From DASTBU01 sp035711845 (lineage in GTDB: Bacteria; Acidobacteriota; Vicinamibacteria; Vicinamibacterales; 2-12-FULL-66-21): a DNA stretch of 64,000 bases. Location of the stretch: contig DASTBU010000080.1 of assembly GCA_035711845.1 (NCBI GenBank), positions 10,496-74,495 on the forward strand, written 5' to 3'. Position numbers and translations under genes: made by a program. Below, piece after piece: positions 11,309 to 19,289 of the stretch (positions are counted from its first letter, which is position 1; each line of letters opens with the position of its first letter). The notes under the pieces were generated by a model that saw only the letters and a list, made by a program, of their open reading frames with translations, did no database searches and was not told the origin of the DNA.

Positions 11309-13561
11309 CTACCAGAGATACGTCATCCGCAGCCACGCGGTGTGGGCCGTGTATGGCCGGAACACGTATCCGCTGTAGATCGTGCTGGTGTAGGCCCCCG
11401 AGGGGTTCCTGGGATCCAGCCGATTGAGTGTGTCTGTATCGAGCGCGAAGTCGTCCACCTTGTACTCTTCGTACTCGTAGGCGACACCGACCGCGACATT
11501 GGCCCGCAGGAAGTACTGCAGGTCGAAGTAGCCGCCGGTGAGCCGGTTCTTCACGGGGGTCAGCTGCTGCGGCGCCGCGAGCGGGAACTCCGGCTTCACC
11601 CCGTAGACGTAGGTCGCCTTCCCGTCGCTGAAGTCGTATCCGAGCCGGATGTCCGTCTTCGGAAACGCCTTGATCAGGTCGAGGCTGGTGGTGAGGGTCT
11701 TCACGATATCGTCAGAGTCGATCGCCCAGTCCCGCCGTGGATCCAGGAACGTCTTGTCGGTCGCACTCAACGGGTTCGCCGTGCGCGAGTACTGAAACGC
11801 GGTGTATTTGTCGTATCCGTAGCTCACGCCGAAGCTCACCACTTCGTTTGGCATCACATCGAAACCGGCAGACCAGTTGGTGTTGTCGCTATCCCGCAGG
11901 CCGAAACCGGTCTCGTCGTACTCGTCCTTGCCCCCGCCCACGGAGGCGTTCAGGCTGAGGTACGAAGCGGGGAACACGCTCAGGAGCAGCGTCGCACGCG
12001 TGCGATCGCGGTTGGCGATGTCGAAGTGCCTCGTCTCGGGCTGCTCGCCGACCTCTTCGAGCAGGTGCGGATCGAACCCCGAGCCCGTCCGGTTCGACAC
12101 CTCATACTTCGCGCGAACGGTGAAGTACTGATTGCCTGTGCTGTCCACCGTGACGCGGAAGATGTCCTCTGCCGTGTTCTCGTAGATGCGGAAGGTGCGG
12201 TCGCCATCTTCCCGGCCGTACCCGACGCCGAACGCCAGATAGTTGACCGGCGTGAACGACGCGTCGAGATCGAGGTTCTGCCGCTTGAAGCTGCTCGGCT
12301 CGTTCTCGTCCTGTTCGGGGATGGTGGTGCCGCTCTGATTGACGAAGTTCGTATCGCCCATGAACCTCGAAACCGGCCCGAAGTGCGGCGTTTTGTTGTC
12401 GTAGTCGTAGTAGCGGTACTTCGCGTTCAGCCAGACGTTCTGGACTGGTCGCGAACTCAGCCCGAGGACCAGCGACATGATGTCGGCCTCGGTGTTCGCC
12501 GAGGTGCGCGGGAGTGCCACAGGGGTCACCAGCGCCGTGTTGAGCGTGGCCGGATAGAGCGTCTCGTCCTGGCTCCAGCGGCCGATCGAGATGTTCGCGT
12601 TTGCGCGGGTTCGCCGCGGCAGCTTGTACGAACCGTTCGCGTTCACCGAGAACGCCGTGTTCGCCGGCCACCAGACCGCCTGGCCGATCGCTGCACCGCT
12701 GCCACCGAGCTGGTCGGTGATGCGCAGCGGGTTGTCGAACTGGATCGCTGGAACCTTGTTGTCGTACCAGGATCCGTTGTATCCGACCGACAACAGTCCC
12801 TTCGCGTTGGCGAACTCGATGGCGCCTCTGACGTCGGTCGTCCGATCGTCGAGGGGCGCGGCGAACTCCACAACGGGGTTGGCGCCCGGTGAGGTGCCGA
12901 ACGCGAACGCGTACGGCTGGGCGCCGTTCCTGTTGGCGTTCTTCACCGAGAACTTGACGTCGGTGTCACGGTTCAGGGTGTACACCATGTTGAACGTGGC
13001 CAGGTCGCGCCGGCTCCTCATCTCGTACTGCTGGGCGGTCGAGAGCGCTCCGGCAATGACGGGATCCCGGACGGGCGCGGCCGTTCCAGCCCTCTGAATC
13101 GCCTGCTGGATCGGGTCGTCGATGACGAGCCTGCCGTTGCCGGCGTCCCTGTAGAGCGAGCTCGTGACATCACTGTAGAAGAGCGGGATCTGGTTCCACT
13201 CGAACGAGACGTTCAGCTTGCCGATCGAACGGAACTGGCCGAAGTACCGCTGATCGCGGTATCCGACGTTGTTCGCTTCTGCGCGGAACAGGGACGTATC
13301 CGTCTCCTTTCCGAACCGGAAGCGATCGAGAAACGCGCCGTCACGCAGATCGCGGAACCGGGTGTAGCGGGGATAATCGCCCCGCGTGCTGTCGGACCGG
13401 TAGCCGAAATCCACCGTGCCGAGCGTGGGTGTGAATGACGAAGCGGGGGTCGCGGTCGTCTGCGTCGCGCCGTTCGTCGGCTGCTGCTGATTCTGCGCCT
13501 GGGCGAGCCCTGCGGAAACCAGCAGAAGCGCTCCAATCAGTGTGATTGTTCTGGTGCGCAT
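11309..13561 (-). CDS. MtrB/PioB-family outer-membrane beta-barrel
   Basis: A 750-residue protein with a signal peptide (MRTRTITLIGALLLVSAGLA, cleavage after AQA). The rest is dominated by alternating polar/aromatic strands typical of a large barrel and ends in LRMTYLW, an aromatic C-terminus suited to BAM insertion. Early motifs (GTVDFGYRSDS, RYTRFRDLRDGAFL) are typical of decahaem-associated MtrB/PioB proteins. In known systems the barrel encloses the decahaem cytochrome and wires the periplasm to the cell surface. It follows the decahaem gene by 17 bases and has GAGGAG before ATG 13561. No surface decahaem (MtrC/OmcA type) is seen nearby. Confidence 0.88.
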   Translation of the reverse strand: MRTRTITLIGALLLVSAGLAQAQNQQQPTNGATQTTATPASSFTPTLGTVDFGYRSDSTRGDYPRYTRFRDLRDGAFLDRFRFGKETDTSLFRAEANNVGYRDQRYFGQFRSIGKLNVSFEWNQIPLFYSDVTSSLYRDAGNGRLVIDDPIQQAIQRAGTAAPVRDPVIAGALSTAQQYEMRSRRDLATFNMVYTLNRDTDVKFSVKNANRNGAQPYAFAFGTSPGANPVVEFAAPLDDRTTDVRGAIEFANAKGLLSVGYNGSWYDNKVPAIQFDNPLRITDQLGGSGAAIGQAVWWPANTAFSVNANGSYKLPRRTRANANISIGRWSQDETLYPATLNTALVTPVALPRTSANTEADIMSLVLGLSSRPVQNVWLNAKYRYYDYDNKTPHFGPVSRFMGDTNFVNQSGTTIPEQDENEPSSFKRQNLDLDASFTPVNYLAFGVGYGREDGDRTFRIYENTAEDIFRVTVDSTGNQYFTVRAKYEVSNRTGSGFDPHLLEEVGEQPETRHFDIANRDRTRATLLLSVFPASYLSLNASVGGGKDEYDETGFGLRDSDNTNWSAGFDVMPNEVVSFGVSYGYDKYTAFQYSRTANPLSATDKTFLDPRRDWAIDSDDIVKTLTTSLDLIKAFPKTDIRLGYDFSDGKATYVYGVKPEFPLAAPQQLTPVKNRLTGGYFDLQYFLRANVAVGVAYEYEEYKVDDFALDTDTLNRLDPRNPSGAYTSTIYSGYVFRPYTAHTAWLRMTYLW

Positions 13562-13578
13562 CTCATTTCTCCTCAGGG

Positions 13579-14565
13579 CTATCGGACGAAGAACTTGCCG
13601 GACGTCGGGTGGTTCGAGCCGTGGACCTGCGAGTGGCAGTTCACGCAGCTGCGACCAACGACGCGATTGCTCTTGTTGCCGACCTGCGCGGCGTCGTACA
13701 CCGTGGCTGGATGCCGGCTGTGGATGTGGCACCGCTGGCACAGCATCGGCGGCTTGGCGACCAACATACGATCGTTGTTCGACCCATGCGGATCGTGGCA
13801 GGTGACGCAGTTCTCACGCCCGACCGCGTGCTCCCACAGGAAGGGCCCGCGCTTCTCCGCGTGGCAGCTCGTGCAGGCCTCGACGATCGAGTTGCCTTCC
13901 CTGAGCATCTTGACGTTCTGCGAGCCGTGCGGGTTGTGGCAGGTCGTGCACTCCATCTTGCCCTCGCGAACCGGCATGTGCTGGGACCTGTGGACCTTGT
14001 TCACCTCTCGCTGGTGGCACTGCTTGCAGGTTTCCTGCTGCGTCTCGGTCTTCAGCTGCGCGCGTTCGGATTTCGGCGTGTGAACGCTGTGGCAGGTCAG
14101 GCACGACATGTTGCGAGAGCTGTGCTTGCCGCCGTCCCACTCGATGTGTCCGGAGCGGTTGTGGCAGCTGGTGCAGGCCTCGCTGGCCTCGCTCGGCGTG
14201 GCCACGGTGAACTGCTTGATCTTCGTCTTGTCTCCCCCGGCCTCGACGTGCGCCTGTCCGGGACCGTGACAGCTCTCGCATCCCTTCGCAGCCGCTGGTG
14301 ATCGCGGATCCTGCGTTCGGGCGTGCGGGCTGCCGTGGTAGCCCTTCTTCATGTCCTCGTGGCACGTCAAACAGGTCTCTTCACCGACAAAGCCACTGGC
14401 GGGCGCCGCCGTTTGCGCTGCCTGCGCACCTGCGGGTTCCTTTCCGGCTGCGCCATTCTGGCGCGGGGACGCAGTTGCGGCCACCGTGACCATGACGACG
14501 AACCAGATCGCCAGGGCTCCGGCGATTGTGACCATCGGGCCAAGGGTTCGCGTGAAGCGACCCAT
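13579..14565 (-). CDS. DmsE/MtrA-family decahaem c-type cytochrome
   Basis: A 328-residue exported cytochrome with exactly ten CxxCH motifs (CLTCH at 65-69, then CESCH, CTSCH, CLTCH, CKQCH, CTTCH, CTSCH, CVTCH, CQRCH, CVNCH). The length and haem count fit the MtrA/PioA/DmsE family. The N-terminus is a signal peptide or signal anchor (residues 10-32). Its partner barrel is the next gene, so together they should form a trans-outer-membrane electron conduit for extracellular acceptors such as Fe(III), or donors. ATG 14565 has GAGGAGG five bases upstream; the longer frame adds only ten residues. A sigma-54-like promoter lies about 104 bases upstream. Confidence 0.93.
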   Translation of the reverse strand: MGRFTRTLGPMVTIAGALAIWFVVMVTVAATASPRQNGAAGKEPAGAQAAQTAAPASGFVGEETCLTCHEDMKKGYHGSPHARTQDPRSPAAAKGCESCHGPGQAHVEAGGDKTKIKQFTVATPSEASEACTSCHNRSGHIEWDGGKHSSRNMSCLTCHSVHTPKSERAQLKTETQQETCKQCHQREVNKVHRSQHMPVREGKMECTTCHNPHGSQNVKMLREGNSIVEACTSCHAEKRGPFLWEHAVGRENCVTCHDPHGSNNDRMLVAKPPMLCQRCHIHSRHPATVYDAAQVGNKSNRVVGRSCVNCHSQVHGSNHPTSGKFFVR

Positions 14566-14667
14566 GTGTCCTCCTCGGCTTCGGGACGCAGCCACCGTTG
14601 CGACAGCACTAAGCGAATGATTGCTTTGGACCGGACGCTCTTCCCGGGGAGCGTCGGGGTCACCTTA

Positions 14668-14683
14668 GGCAAACGATGTACCT
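14668..14683 (-). promoter_or_regulatory. Possible sigma-54 promoter of the decahaem-MtrB operon
   Basis: The minus strand reads AGGTACATCGTTTGCC: GG-N10-GC spacing is exact and TTGC is intact, with T for C inside the -24 box. It lies 104 bases before the decahaem start. Confidence 0.42.
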
Positions 14684-14737
14684 CGGTCCAACTCGTTGAT
14701 TTGACTAGCTTTGGATAGTCCCGCCAGGAGCCCTCCG

Positions 14738-14750
14738 CCGAATTCCCGGC
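14738..14750 (-). promoter_or_regulatory. Candidate activator site upstream of decahaem operon
   Basis: The minus strand reads GCCGGGAATTCGG, one base away from the GCCGGGAATCCG copies at 22699 and 33929. It is 56-68 bases upstream of the proposed -24 element. Confidence 0.35.
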
Positions 14751-14850
14751 GTGGTGCCGGACTTCGGACCGTCGAGCCTGGCGGGTTTCCGTCAGGGAGG
14801 CGCGTAACGGCGGGGCCGTTCTGATGTCCCGATTCACCCGATCCTCGACC

Positions 14851-14869
14851 AGCCTGGCTCTGCCAGGCT
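14851..14869. terminator. Hairpin 3' of nrfA
   Basis: AGCCTGGC-TCT-GCCAGGCT is a perfect 8-base stem about 85 bases past the nrfA stop. No T-run follows, so it may act as an RNA 3'-end stabiliser rather than an intrinsic terminator. Confidence 0.4.
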
Positions 14870-14954
14870 GCCGATCGCTCACCCCACTATGCCTGATCCG
14901 TTCACCCCGTGGCCCCCGTGACTCCGCATGCCCGTGCCGAAGACGCCGTGCCCC

Positions 14955-16409
14955 CTATTTCCCCGGCTTCCCGGCCGGCGCGGACGCCACCGGCCTCGAC
15001 GCTTCGCCGGCCTTCAGCCCGGGGACCGGCACCCCGCGGAGCGCGAGCTGGCCCTGGCGCGACAGGTCGATCGACTCGGCCAGGATGCGCTGCGCCTCCT
15101 GGGGGGCGTGAAAGCCCATCGAGTTCTCGGCCTCGACGAAATCCAGCATGAACTGCGCGTAGCGCTGCAGCTTGCGCGCCTCGTTCAGCTGCTCCTCCGC
15201 GATCCCGCGCGCGCTCCCTTCCTTGAGGTCGGTGATGAGCGCCACGAGCGCGTCCATGGCGCGGTTCCGTGACTGGAACGTGCGGTCCTGAATCGTGTAG
15301 ACCCGCGCGCGCAGCTCCTCCTCAGGCCACTTGTGGCAGGTCTGGCAGGCATTGTTGATGTTCAGCACGGGGCTGCGAACGTGGTGATCGGTGATCTTCA
15401 TCGCGCCCACGCGCATGTAAGGCATGTGGCAATCCGCACACGCCACCCCGGATCGGCCGTGGATGCCCTGGTTCCACATCTCGAACTCGGGATGCTGCGC
15501 CTTCAGCACCGGCGCCCCGCTCTCGGCGTGCGTCCAGTCGGTGTGAGGGTTCTCTTCGTAGTACGCGAGGATCTCGTCGACGGTGAGGCCCCTGGACCAC
15601 GGGAACGTGAGCCGCTTCTCCGTGCCCCTGAAGTAGTACTCCACGTGGCACTGCCCGCACACGAACGCGCGCATCTCCTGCCTGGTCGCCATCCTGTTGA
15701 CGTCGTAATCCTGCACGCCCTGTGACGCCTTCAAGGCGCGCATACCTTCCATGAACCCCGGGCGGGTGACGCGAAGCGCCATCGTGTCGGGCGCGTGGCA
15801 GTCGATACAGGTCACCGGATGGCTCACCAGCTTGCGCGCCACGAAGTACGGCATCTGGTTCATGACCTCGAAGCCCTTGATCAGATCGCCGCCGCCGAGC
15901 TTCTTGAACGGCACGTACACCGACCCGTGGCAGTTCATGCACGTGCCCGGCTGCTTCGCAACCTGCTGCCGCTCCGTGAACGTCTGGTCGTCGAGCATGT
16001 ACGCGTGGCCGCGCTCCTCGCGAAAATCTGTGGCGAACGCGTAGCCGGCCCACATGGTCCTCAGCCGCGGATCCTCCTCGAGCCGCGATTGCGCGACGAT
16101 GGAGCGGGGATCGGCCTGCGAAGGCGTCTGCGGAACCGCCTCGCTGCCGCCGTACCGCGTTCGCACCTGATCCACGGTTCGCAGATACTGGTCGTATTGC
16201 TGGGGAAAGTTCTTCCCCCACACGGCCGGATCATCGGTTTCGTCCGTCAGCTCGACAACCCGGTAGAAGGGGTTTCGCGCCTCCTGCTTCCGCTGGAAGA
16301 TGCTGATGAGCAGCGCGACCACCCCGAGTGTGACCACCGCCGCGACGACCGCGGTCAGCACGAACGCACGCGCGCCGCTGAACCGCCGCCTGTCATTCAC
16401 GTCCGCCAT
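14955..16409 (-). CDS. nrfA: Ammonia-forming cytochrome c nitrite reductase, CxxCH type
   Basis: Periplasmic pentahaem enzyme reducing nitrite to ammonium with six electrons. The 484-residue chain has an N-terminal signal anchor (residues 14-38) and haem motifs CMNCH 157-161, CIDCH 201-205, CGQCH 251-255, CADCH 324-328 and CQTCH 355-359. CGQCHVEYYF and KAQHPEFEMW match the NrfA active-site region. Unlike E. coli NrfA, the first motif is CxxCH rather than CxxCK, so the active-site haem would have His instead of Lys; this variant is known in some lineages. It follows nrfH on the same strand, separated by two heptad arrays. ATG 16409 has GGAG 8 bases upstream. Confidence 0.94.
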   Translation of the reverse strand: MADVNDRRRFSGARAFVLTAVVAAVVTLGVVALLISIFQRKQEARNPFYRVVELTDETDDPAVWGKNFPQQYDQYLRTVDQVRTRYGGSEAVPQTPSQADPRSIVAQSRLEEDPRLRTMWAGYAFATDFREERGHAYMLDDQTFTERQQVAKQPGTCMNCHGSVYVPFKKLGGGDLIKGFEVMNQMPYFVARKLVSHPVTCIDCHAPDTMALRVTRPGFMEGMRALKASQGVQDYDVNRMATRQEMRAFVCGQCHVEYYFRGTEKRLTFPWSRGLTVDEILAYYEENPHTDWTHAESGAPVLKAQHPEFEMWNQGIHGRSGVACADCHMPYMRVGAMKITDHHVRSPVLNINNACQTCHKWPEEELRARVYTIQDRTFQSRNRAMDALVALITDLKEGSARGIAEEQLNEARKLQRYAQFMLDFVEAENSMGFHAPQEAQRILAESIDLSRQGQLALRGVPVPGLKAGEASRPVASAPAGKPGK

Positions 16410-16424
16410 TGGTCGGCTCCATTT

Positions 16425-16473
16425 CAGCTACCAGCTACCAGCTACCAGCTTCCAGTTGCCAGTTTCCAGCTGC
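16425..16473. repeat. Heptad array, unit CAGCTAC x7
   Basis: Seven 7-base units (CAGCTAC x3, CAGCTTC, CAGTTGC, CAGTTTC, CAGCTGC), exactly 49 bases, ending only 15 bases before the nrfA start codon. It therefore sits in the nrfH-nrfA mRNA next to the ribosome site. Confidence 0.9.
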
Positions 16474-16496
16474 CAGCCAGTGCCTCGTGACCCATA

Positions 16497-16552
16497 ACTC
16501 AGCACTCAGCACTACTCAATCGCACTCAGCACTCAGCACTCACAACTCAGCA
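16497..16552. repeat. Heptad array, unit CTCAGCA
   Basis: CTCAGCA-type units in two blocks (CTCAGCA x2; then CTCAGCA, CTCAGCA, CTCACAA, CTCAGCA) broken by CTACTCAATCGCA. The array abuts the nrfH stop codon, which is formed by the bases CTA continuing the array. Confidence 0.85.
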
Positions 16553-16993
16553 CTACTCGATGTGCCCGACCGTCGAATGACATCGAATGCACGAGGTCTG
16601 CTCGCGGTCGGGGTGTTCGATCGCAAACACGATCTCGGCGTGGCACTTGCGGCAGGCCTGCTCCGTAACCTCCGCATTGCGGGGCGTGATCCGAAGCGGC
16701 TCGGGGAACAGGCCCGTCGTGAACGCGACCGAATGGTTGAAGCCGTTGAGCGCCTTGGTCGCGTATTTCGGAATCAGCCCGGGAGGCGTGTGGCAGTCGT
16801 TGCAGACCGCCACGGCATGGTGCGAGCTCCGGGACCACGCGCGAAAGTGATCGTCCATCACGTGACAGTTCGCGCAGGCCTGCGGGTCGTTCGTCATGTA
16901 CGAGTAGCCGCGGGCGTACATAAAGGTATATCCGCCCACCGCCGTGGCCACCCCGATCGTGGACGCGGCAAGGATCGGCACCAGCCGTAGCAT
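16553..16993 (-). CDS. nrfH: NrfH-type tetrahaem quinol dehydrogenase
   Basis: Small NapC/NirT-family membrane cytochrome that takes electrons from menaquinol and gives them to NrfA. It has one N-terminal membrane helix (residues 5-27) and four CxxCH motifs: CANCH followed by VMDDHF near residue 40, CNDCH, CRKCH and CIRCH. The length (146 residues) fits the family. ATG 16993 is placed by GAGGT four bases upstream; a GTG at 16999 is equally in frame. The upstream porin gene stops at 17001, so the two genes nearly touch and are probably co-transcribed with nrfA. Confidence 0.92.
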   Translation of the reverse strand: MLRLVPILAASTIGVATAVGGYTFMYARGYSYMTNDPQACANCHVMDDHFRAWSRSSHHAVAVCNDCHTPPGLIPKYATKALNGFNHSVAFTTGLFPEPLRITPRNAEVTEQACRKCHAEIVFAIEHPDREQTSCIRCHSTVGHIE

Positions 16994-17000
16994 CTTCACC

Positions 17001-18482
17001 TCAGAACTGCAGCACGTTCTCGAAGTACGCGAAGGTCAGCCGATCACCCGCAAAGCTGGCACGGACGACGTCGCTGCCGCGAATCCACCCCAGGTACGCA
17101 TTGATCGACCAGTGCGGCGTAATGGTCCAGTCGGCGGACCCTTCGAGCGCCGTACCGAACGACGTCGATCCGCCCGATCGGCGACCAGCATATCCGAAGA
17201 TCGTGCCCCGCCTTTGCGTGGCGCCACTCCCCGCGTACCACAGATCCGCCGGCTCTGCCAGGCGCAGCCAGTGCACATCGCCTCGCACGGTGACCGTCGG
17301 ATGCGGCCGCGCGATGACCTGTGCGAAGCGATCGTCGAGGTTCATCGTGGCGTAGGTCGCCGACAGCGAGTATTTCCTGACGGTCGGAAGCATGGGAAAG
17401 AACGTCCCATGCTCGCCGTCAGCTCCATCCTCATCGCCGGACGCGCGATTCCACCCCACGCGCACCCATGGCGTGCCAGGGACGCCCGGCCACTGATAGC
17501 CGGCCTCCGCCGCAAATGCGAGGGCGCTGTGCGAGTCGCCATACCAGTCCCCGCGTTGAGCGGCAAGCCACAGCAGGATGTCGGTTCGTCCCGATCCAGT
17601 CGAATACGCCCCCACGATCGTGCCGCCGAAGGTAGTGATGTCCACATCCACTGTCGACGCGCCTCTGCCCGAGTTGTCGGGGCGAGCGGCTACGGCGCGG
17701 GTGTCGCGGTAGTTGTAGATGAATGCCTGCAGATCCGGGCGTCTCACCGGCTTCGACGCCCGGGCGCCGAACGTTCCTCCCAGAACCCGCACCGCCGTCA
17801 TCGTCCGGCCCGCACCCTCCTCGAAGCCGCCCTGGGTGGGCCACAGCGCGACGCCTGTCCCCTGCAGCGCCCGGCCATTGCTCCAGTCGCCGCGAATGCC
17901 GTCGTAGGTCCGCTGGTACATCGACCACTCGAACTCGCCGACGAGCCGGGAATCCAGTCGCATGCGCTTGACCGACTCGACGCCGGGATCGCCCGACGTG
18001 ATTTCCGCCCCCGACGTGTACGCCATCCTTCCACCGCGGATGTCCAGGCCGGGAAGGATCCGCCTCACCTGGAGGTTCGCAAGACGAACGTAGATCCCAC
18101 GGCTGTCGCTGCGGCGGTTGTGATCGAAATAGGCGGCGCCGGTCCCGAGGGGGCCCGGTCCGATCGAGGCTTCGGGCAGACCGGCGAACTGAACGTACTG
18201 CAGCGCGGCGATCGCCTCGTGCCTGGGACCCGTGTGCCGTGTGCCCGCGAACAGCCGGTTGGCGAACGTGGTGTAGTCAGGATCGCCGCCGCCAGGTCTC
18301 GGCTCGAAGAAGCTCCAGGCTTCCACACGCGTCCAGTTGCGTACAAACGTCGTGAACGTGTACTCGGGCGCTGTCGTGCTTACAGCTTGCGGTTCGGGGC
18401 CGCTGCCGTGCTGGCTCTGCGCCGCACCCACGCCGGGTACCAGCAGGACGATCGTGAGCGTGGCGAAGCGAATGAAACGCAT
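17001..18482 (-). CDS. Outer-membrane porin, alginate-export-like family
   Basis: A 493-residue protein with a signal peptide (residues 1-21, cleavage near GAAQ) and a body of alternating strand-like segments ending in FAYFENVLQF, a C-terminal Phe typical of barrels. Residues 40-60 (EYTFTTFVRNWTRVEAWSFF) and the internal YxRLANLQVR region recall the alginate-export (AlgE-like) barrel family; this is recognition by pattern only. It is first in a likely operon with nrfH and nrfA, so nitrite or nitrate entry is a reasonable inference. The gene lies divergent from the Crp/Fnr regulator, with 76 bases between them. Confidence 0.75.
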   Translation of the reverse strand: MRFIRFATLTIVLLVPGVGAAQSQHGSGPEPQAVSTTAPEYTFTTFVRNWTRVEAWSFFEPRPGGGDPDYTTFANRLFAGTRHTGPRHEAIAALQYVQFAGLPEASIGPGPLGTGAAYFDHNRRSDSRGIYVRLANLQVRRILPGLDIRGGRMAYTSGAEITSGDPGVESVKRMRLDSRLVGEFEWSMYQRTYDGIRGDWSNGRALQGTGVALWPTQGGFEEGAGRTMTAVRVLGGTFGARASKPVRRPDLQAFIYNYRDTRAVAARPDNSGRGASTVDVDITTFGGTIVGAYSTGSGRTDILLWLAAQRGDWYGDSHSALAFAAEAGYQWPGVPGTPWVRVGWNRASGDEDGADGEHGTFFPMLPTVRKYSLSATYATMNLDDRFAQVIARPHPTVTVRGDVHWLRLAEPADLWYAGSGATQRRGTIFGYAGRRSGGSTSFGTALEGSADWTITPHWSINAYLGWIRGSDVVRASFAGDRLTFAYFENVLQF

Positions 18483-18493
18483 AGAGAAGAAAC

Positions 18494-18540
18494 GCTGAAG
18501 GCTGAAGGCTGAAGTGGGAAGTACAGAGCTTCAGCCTTCA
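18494..18540. repeat. Heptad array GCTGAAG x3 with inverted partner (hairpin)
   Basis: Three units of GCTGAAG (18494-18514), then a short spacer and the inverted sequence CTTCAGCCTTCA (18529-18540), giving a 12-base stem. The unit is the same as the array at 38091-38160. It fills most of the 76-base divergent promoter region of the porin and Crp/Fnr genes. Confidence 0.8.
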
Positions 18541-18544
18541 CCCG

Positions 18545-18550
18545 TATAAT
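18545..18550 (+). promoter_or_regulatory. TATAAT -10 box of the Crp/Fnr gene (leaderless)
   Basis: A perfect TATAAT lies 8 bases before the ATG at 18559, so transcription would begin at or next to the start codon. No ribosome site is present. The -35 would fall in the heptad hairpin. Confidence 0.5.
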
Positions 18551-18558
18551 CAAGTTTC

Positions 18559-19272
18559 ATGCCGCAGTCGTCTGGCAGTTCTCGTGCGTCAACGCCCGAA
18601 GAGTTGCTGCGGATCACCCCTGTCTTCCGCGGGCTGTCGTCCGAGGACCGGCGGACCGTTGCGGAGGTGACGACGGTCCGGCGTTTCGAGCGCGGGGACA
18701 CGATCTTCGAGCAGGGTATGCCGTCAGATGCGTTCTACACGATCGCGTCAGGACGCGTGAAGATTTTCAGGATGATGCCCTCCGGCAAGGATCTGATCCT
18801 GGAGGTGTTCGGCCCTGGCGACCCGCTCGGCGCGGTGGCCACCTATGCCGGCCGCCCGTTTCCGGCCACGGCGGAGGCGCTGGAAGACACGACCTGCCTC
18901 GCGATCCCGCGTCCCGCGTTCTTCGCACTGCTCGAGCAGCACTCCTCGCTCGTCCGTGGCCTGCTGCTCGGACTGACCGTGCGCCTCGTGGAGCTGACGA
19001 ACCGTCTCGCCGAGCTGAGTGGCGGGCGGGTCGAGTCACGCTTCGCGCGGTTGTTCCTGAAGCTGTCCTCCGAGATGGGCCGCCCGGATCGTGGCGGCGC
19101 CTTCGTGCCGCTGGCGTTGACGCGTCAGGAGCTCGCCGACATGACAGGCACGACAATCGAGACGTGCATCCGGATCATGAGCCGCTGGAGCAAAGAGGGC
19201 GTCGTCCGGACCGAAAAAGACGGATTCGTGGTGCTCGACCGCGAGACGCTCGAGGCGATCGCGGAACAATAG
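18559..19272 (+). CDS. Crp/Fnr-family transcriptional regulator
   Basis: A 237-residue regulator. The N-terminal cyclic-nucleotide-binding-like barrel (about 20-135) contains FERGDTIFEQGMPSDAFYTI and LILEVFGPGDPLG. A dimer helix follows, then a winged HTH with LTRQELADMTGTTIETCIRI (about 175-195). There is no N-terminal Cys quartet, so it is not an [4Fe-4S] FNR; a haem- or ligand-sensing (Dnr/NnrR-like) role is possible but not shown. It is divergent from the porin-nrfH-nrfA operon, which makes nitrite/NO-linked control of that operon the likeliest function (inference). The mRNA appears leaderless. Confidence 0.88.
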   Translation: MPQSSGSSRASTPEELLRITPVFRGLSSEDRRTVAEVTTVRRFERGDTIFEQGMPSDAFYTIASGRVKIFRMMPSGKDLILEVFGPGDPLGAVATYAGRPFPATAEALEDTTCLAIPRPAFFALLEQHSSLVRGLLLGLTVRLVELTNRLAELSGGRVESRFARLFLKLSSEMGRPDRGGAFVPLALTRQELADMTGTTIETCIRIMSRWSKEGVVRTEKDGFVVLDRETLEAIAEQ

Positions 19273-19289
19273 CGGAATCGATCGACTGA

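Larger units (their letters stand above)
14566..14954. other. Intergenic region with promoter signals, no gene
   Basis: 389 bases between the decahaem start and the nrfA stop. It holds the sigma-54-like site (14668-14683), an ATTCCCGGC site (14738-14750) and a hairpin (14851-14869). I see no supportable coding sequence. Confidence 0.6.
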
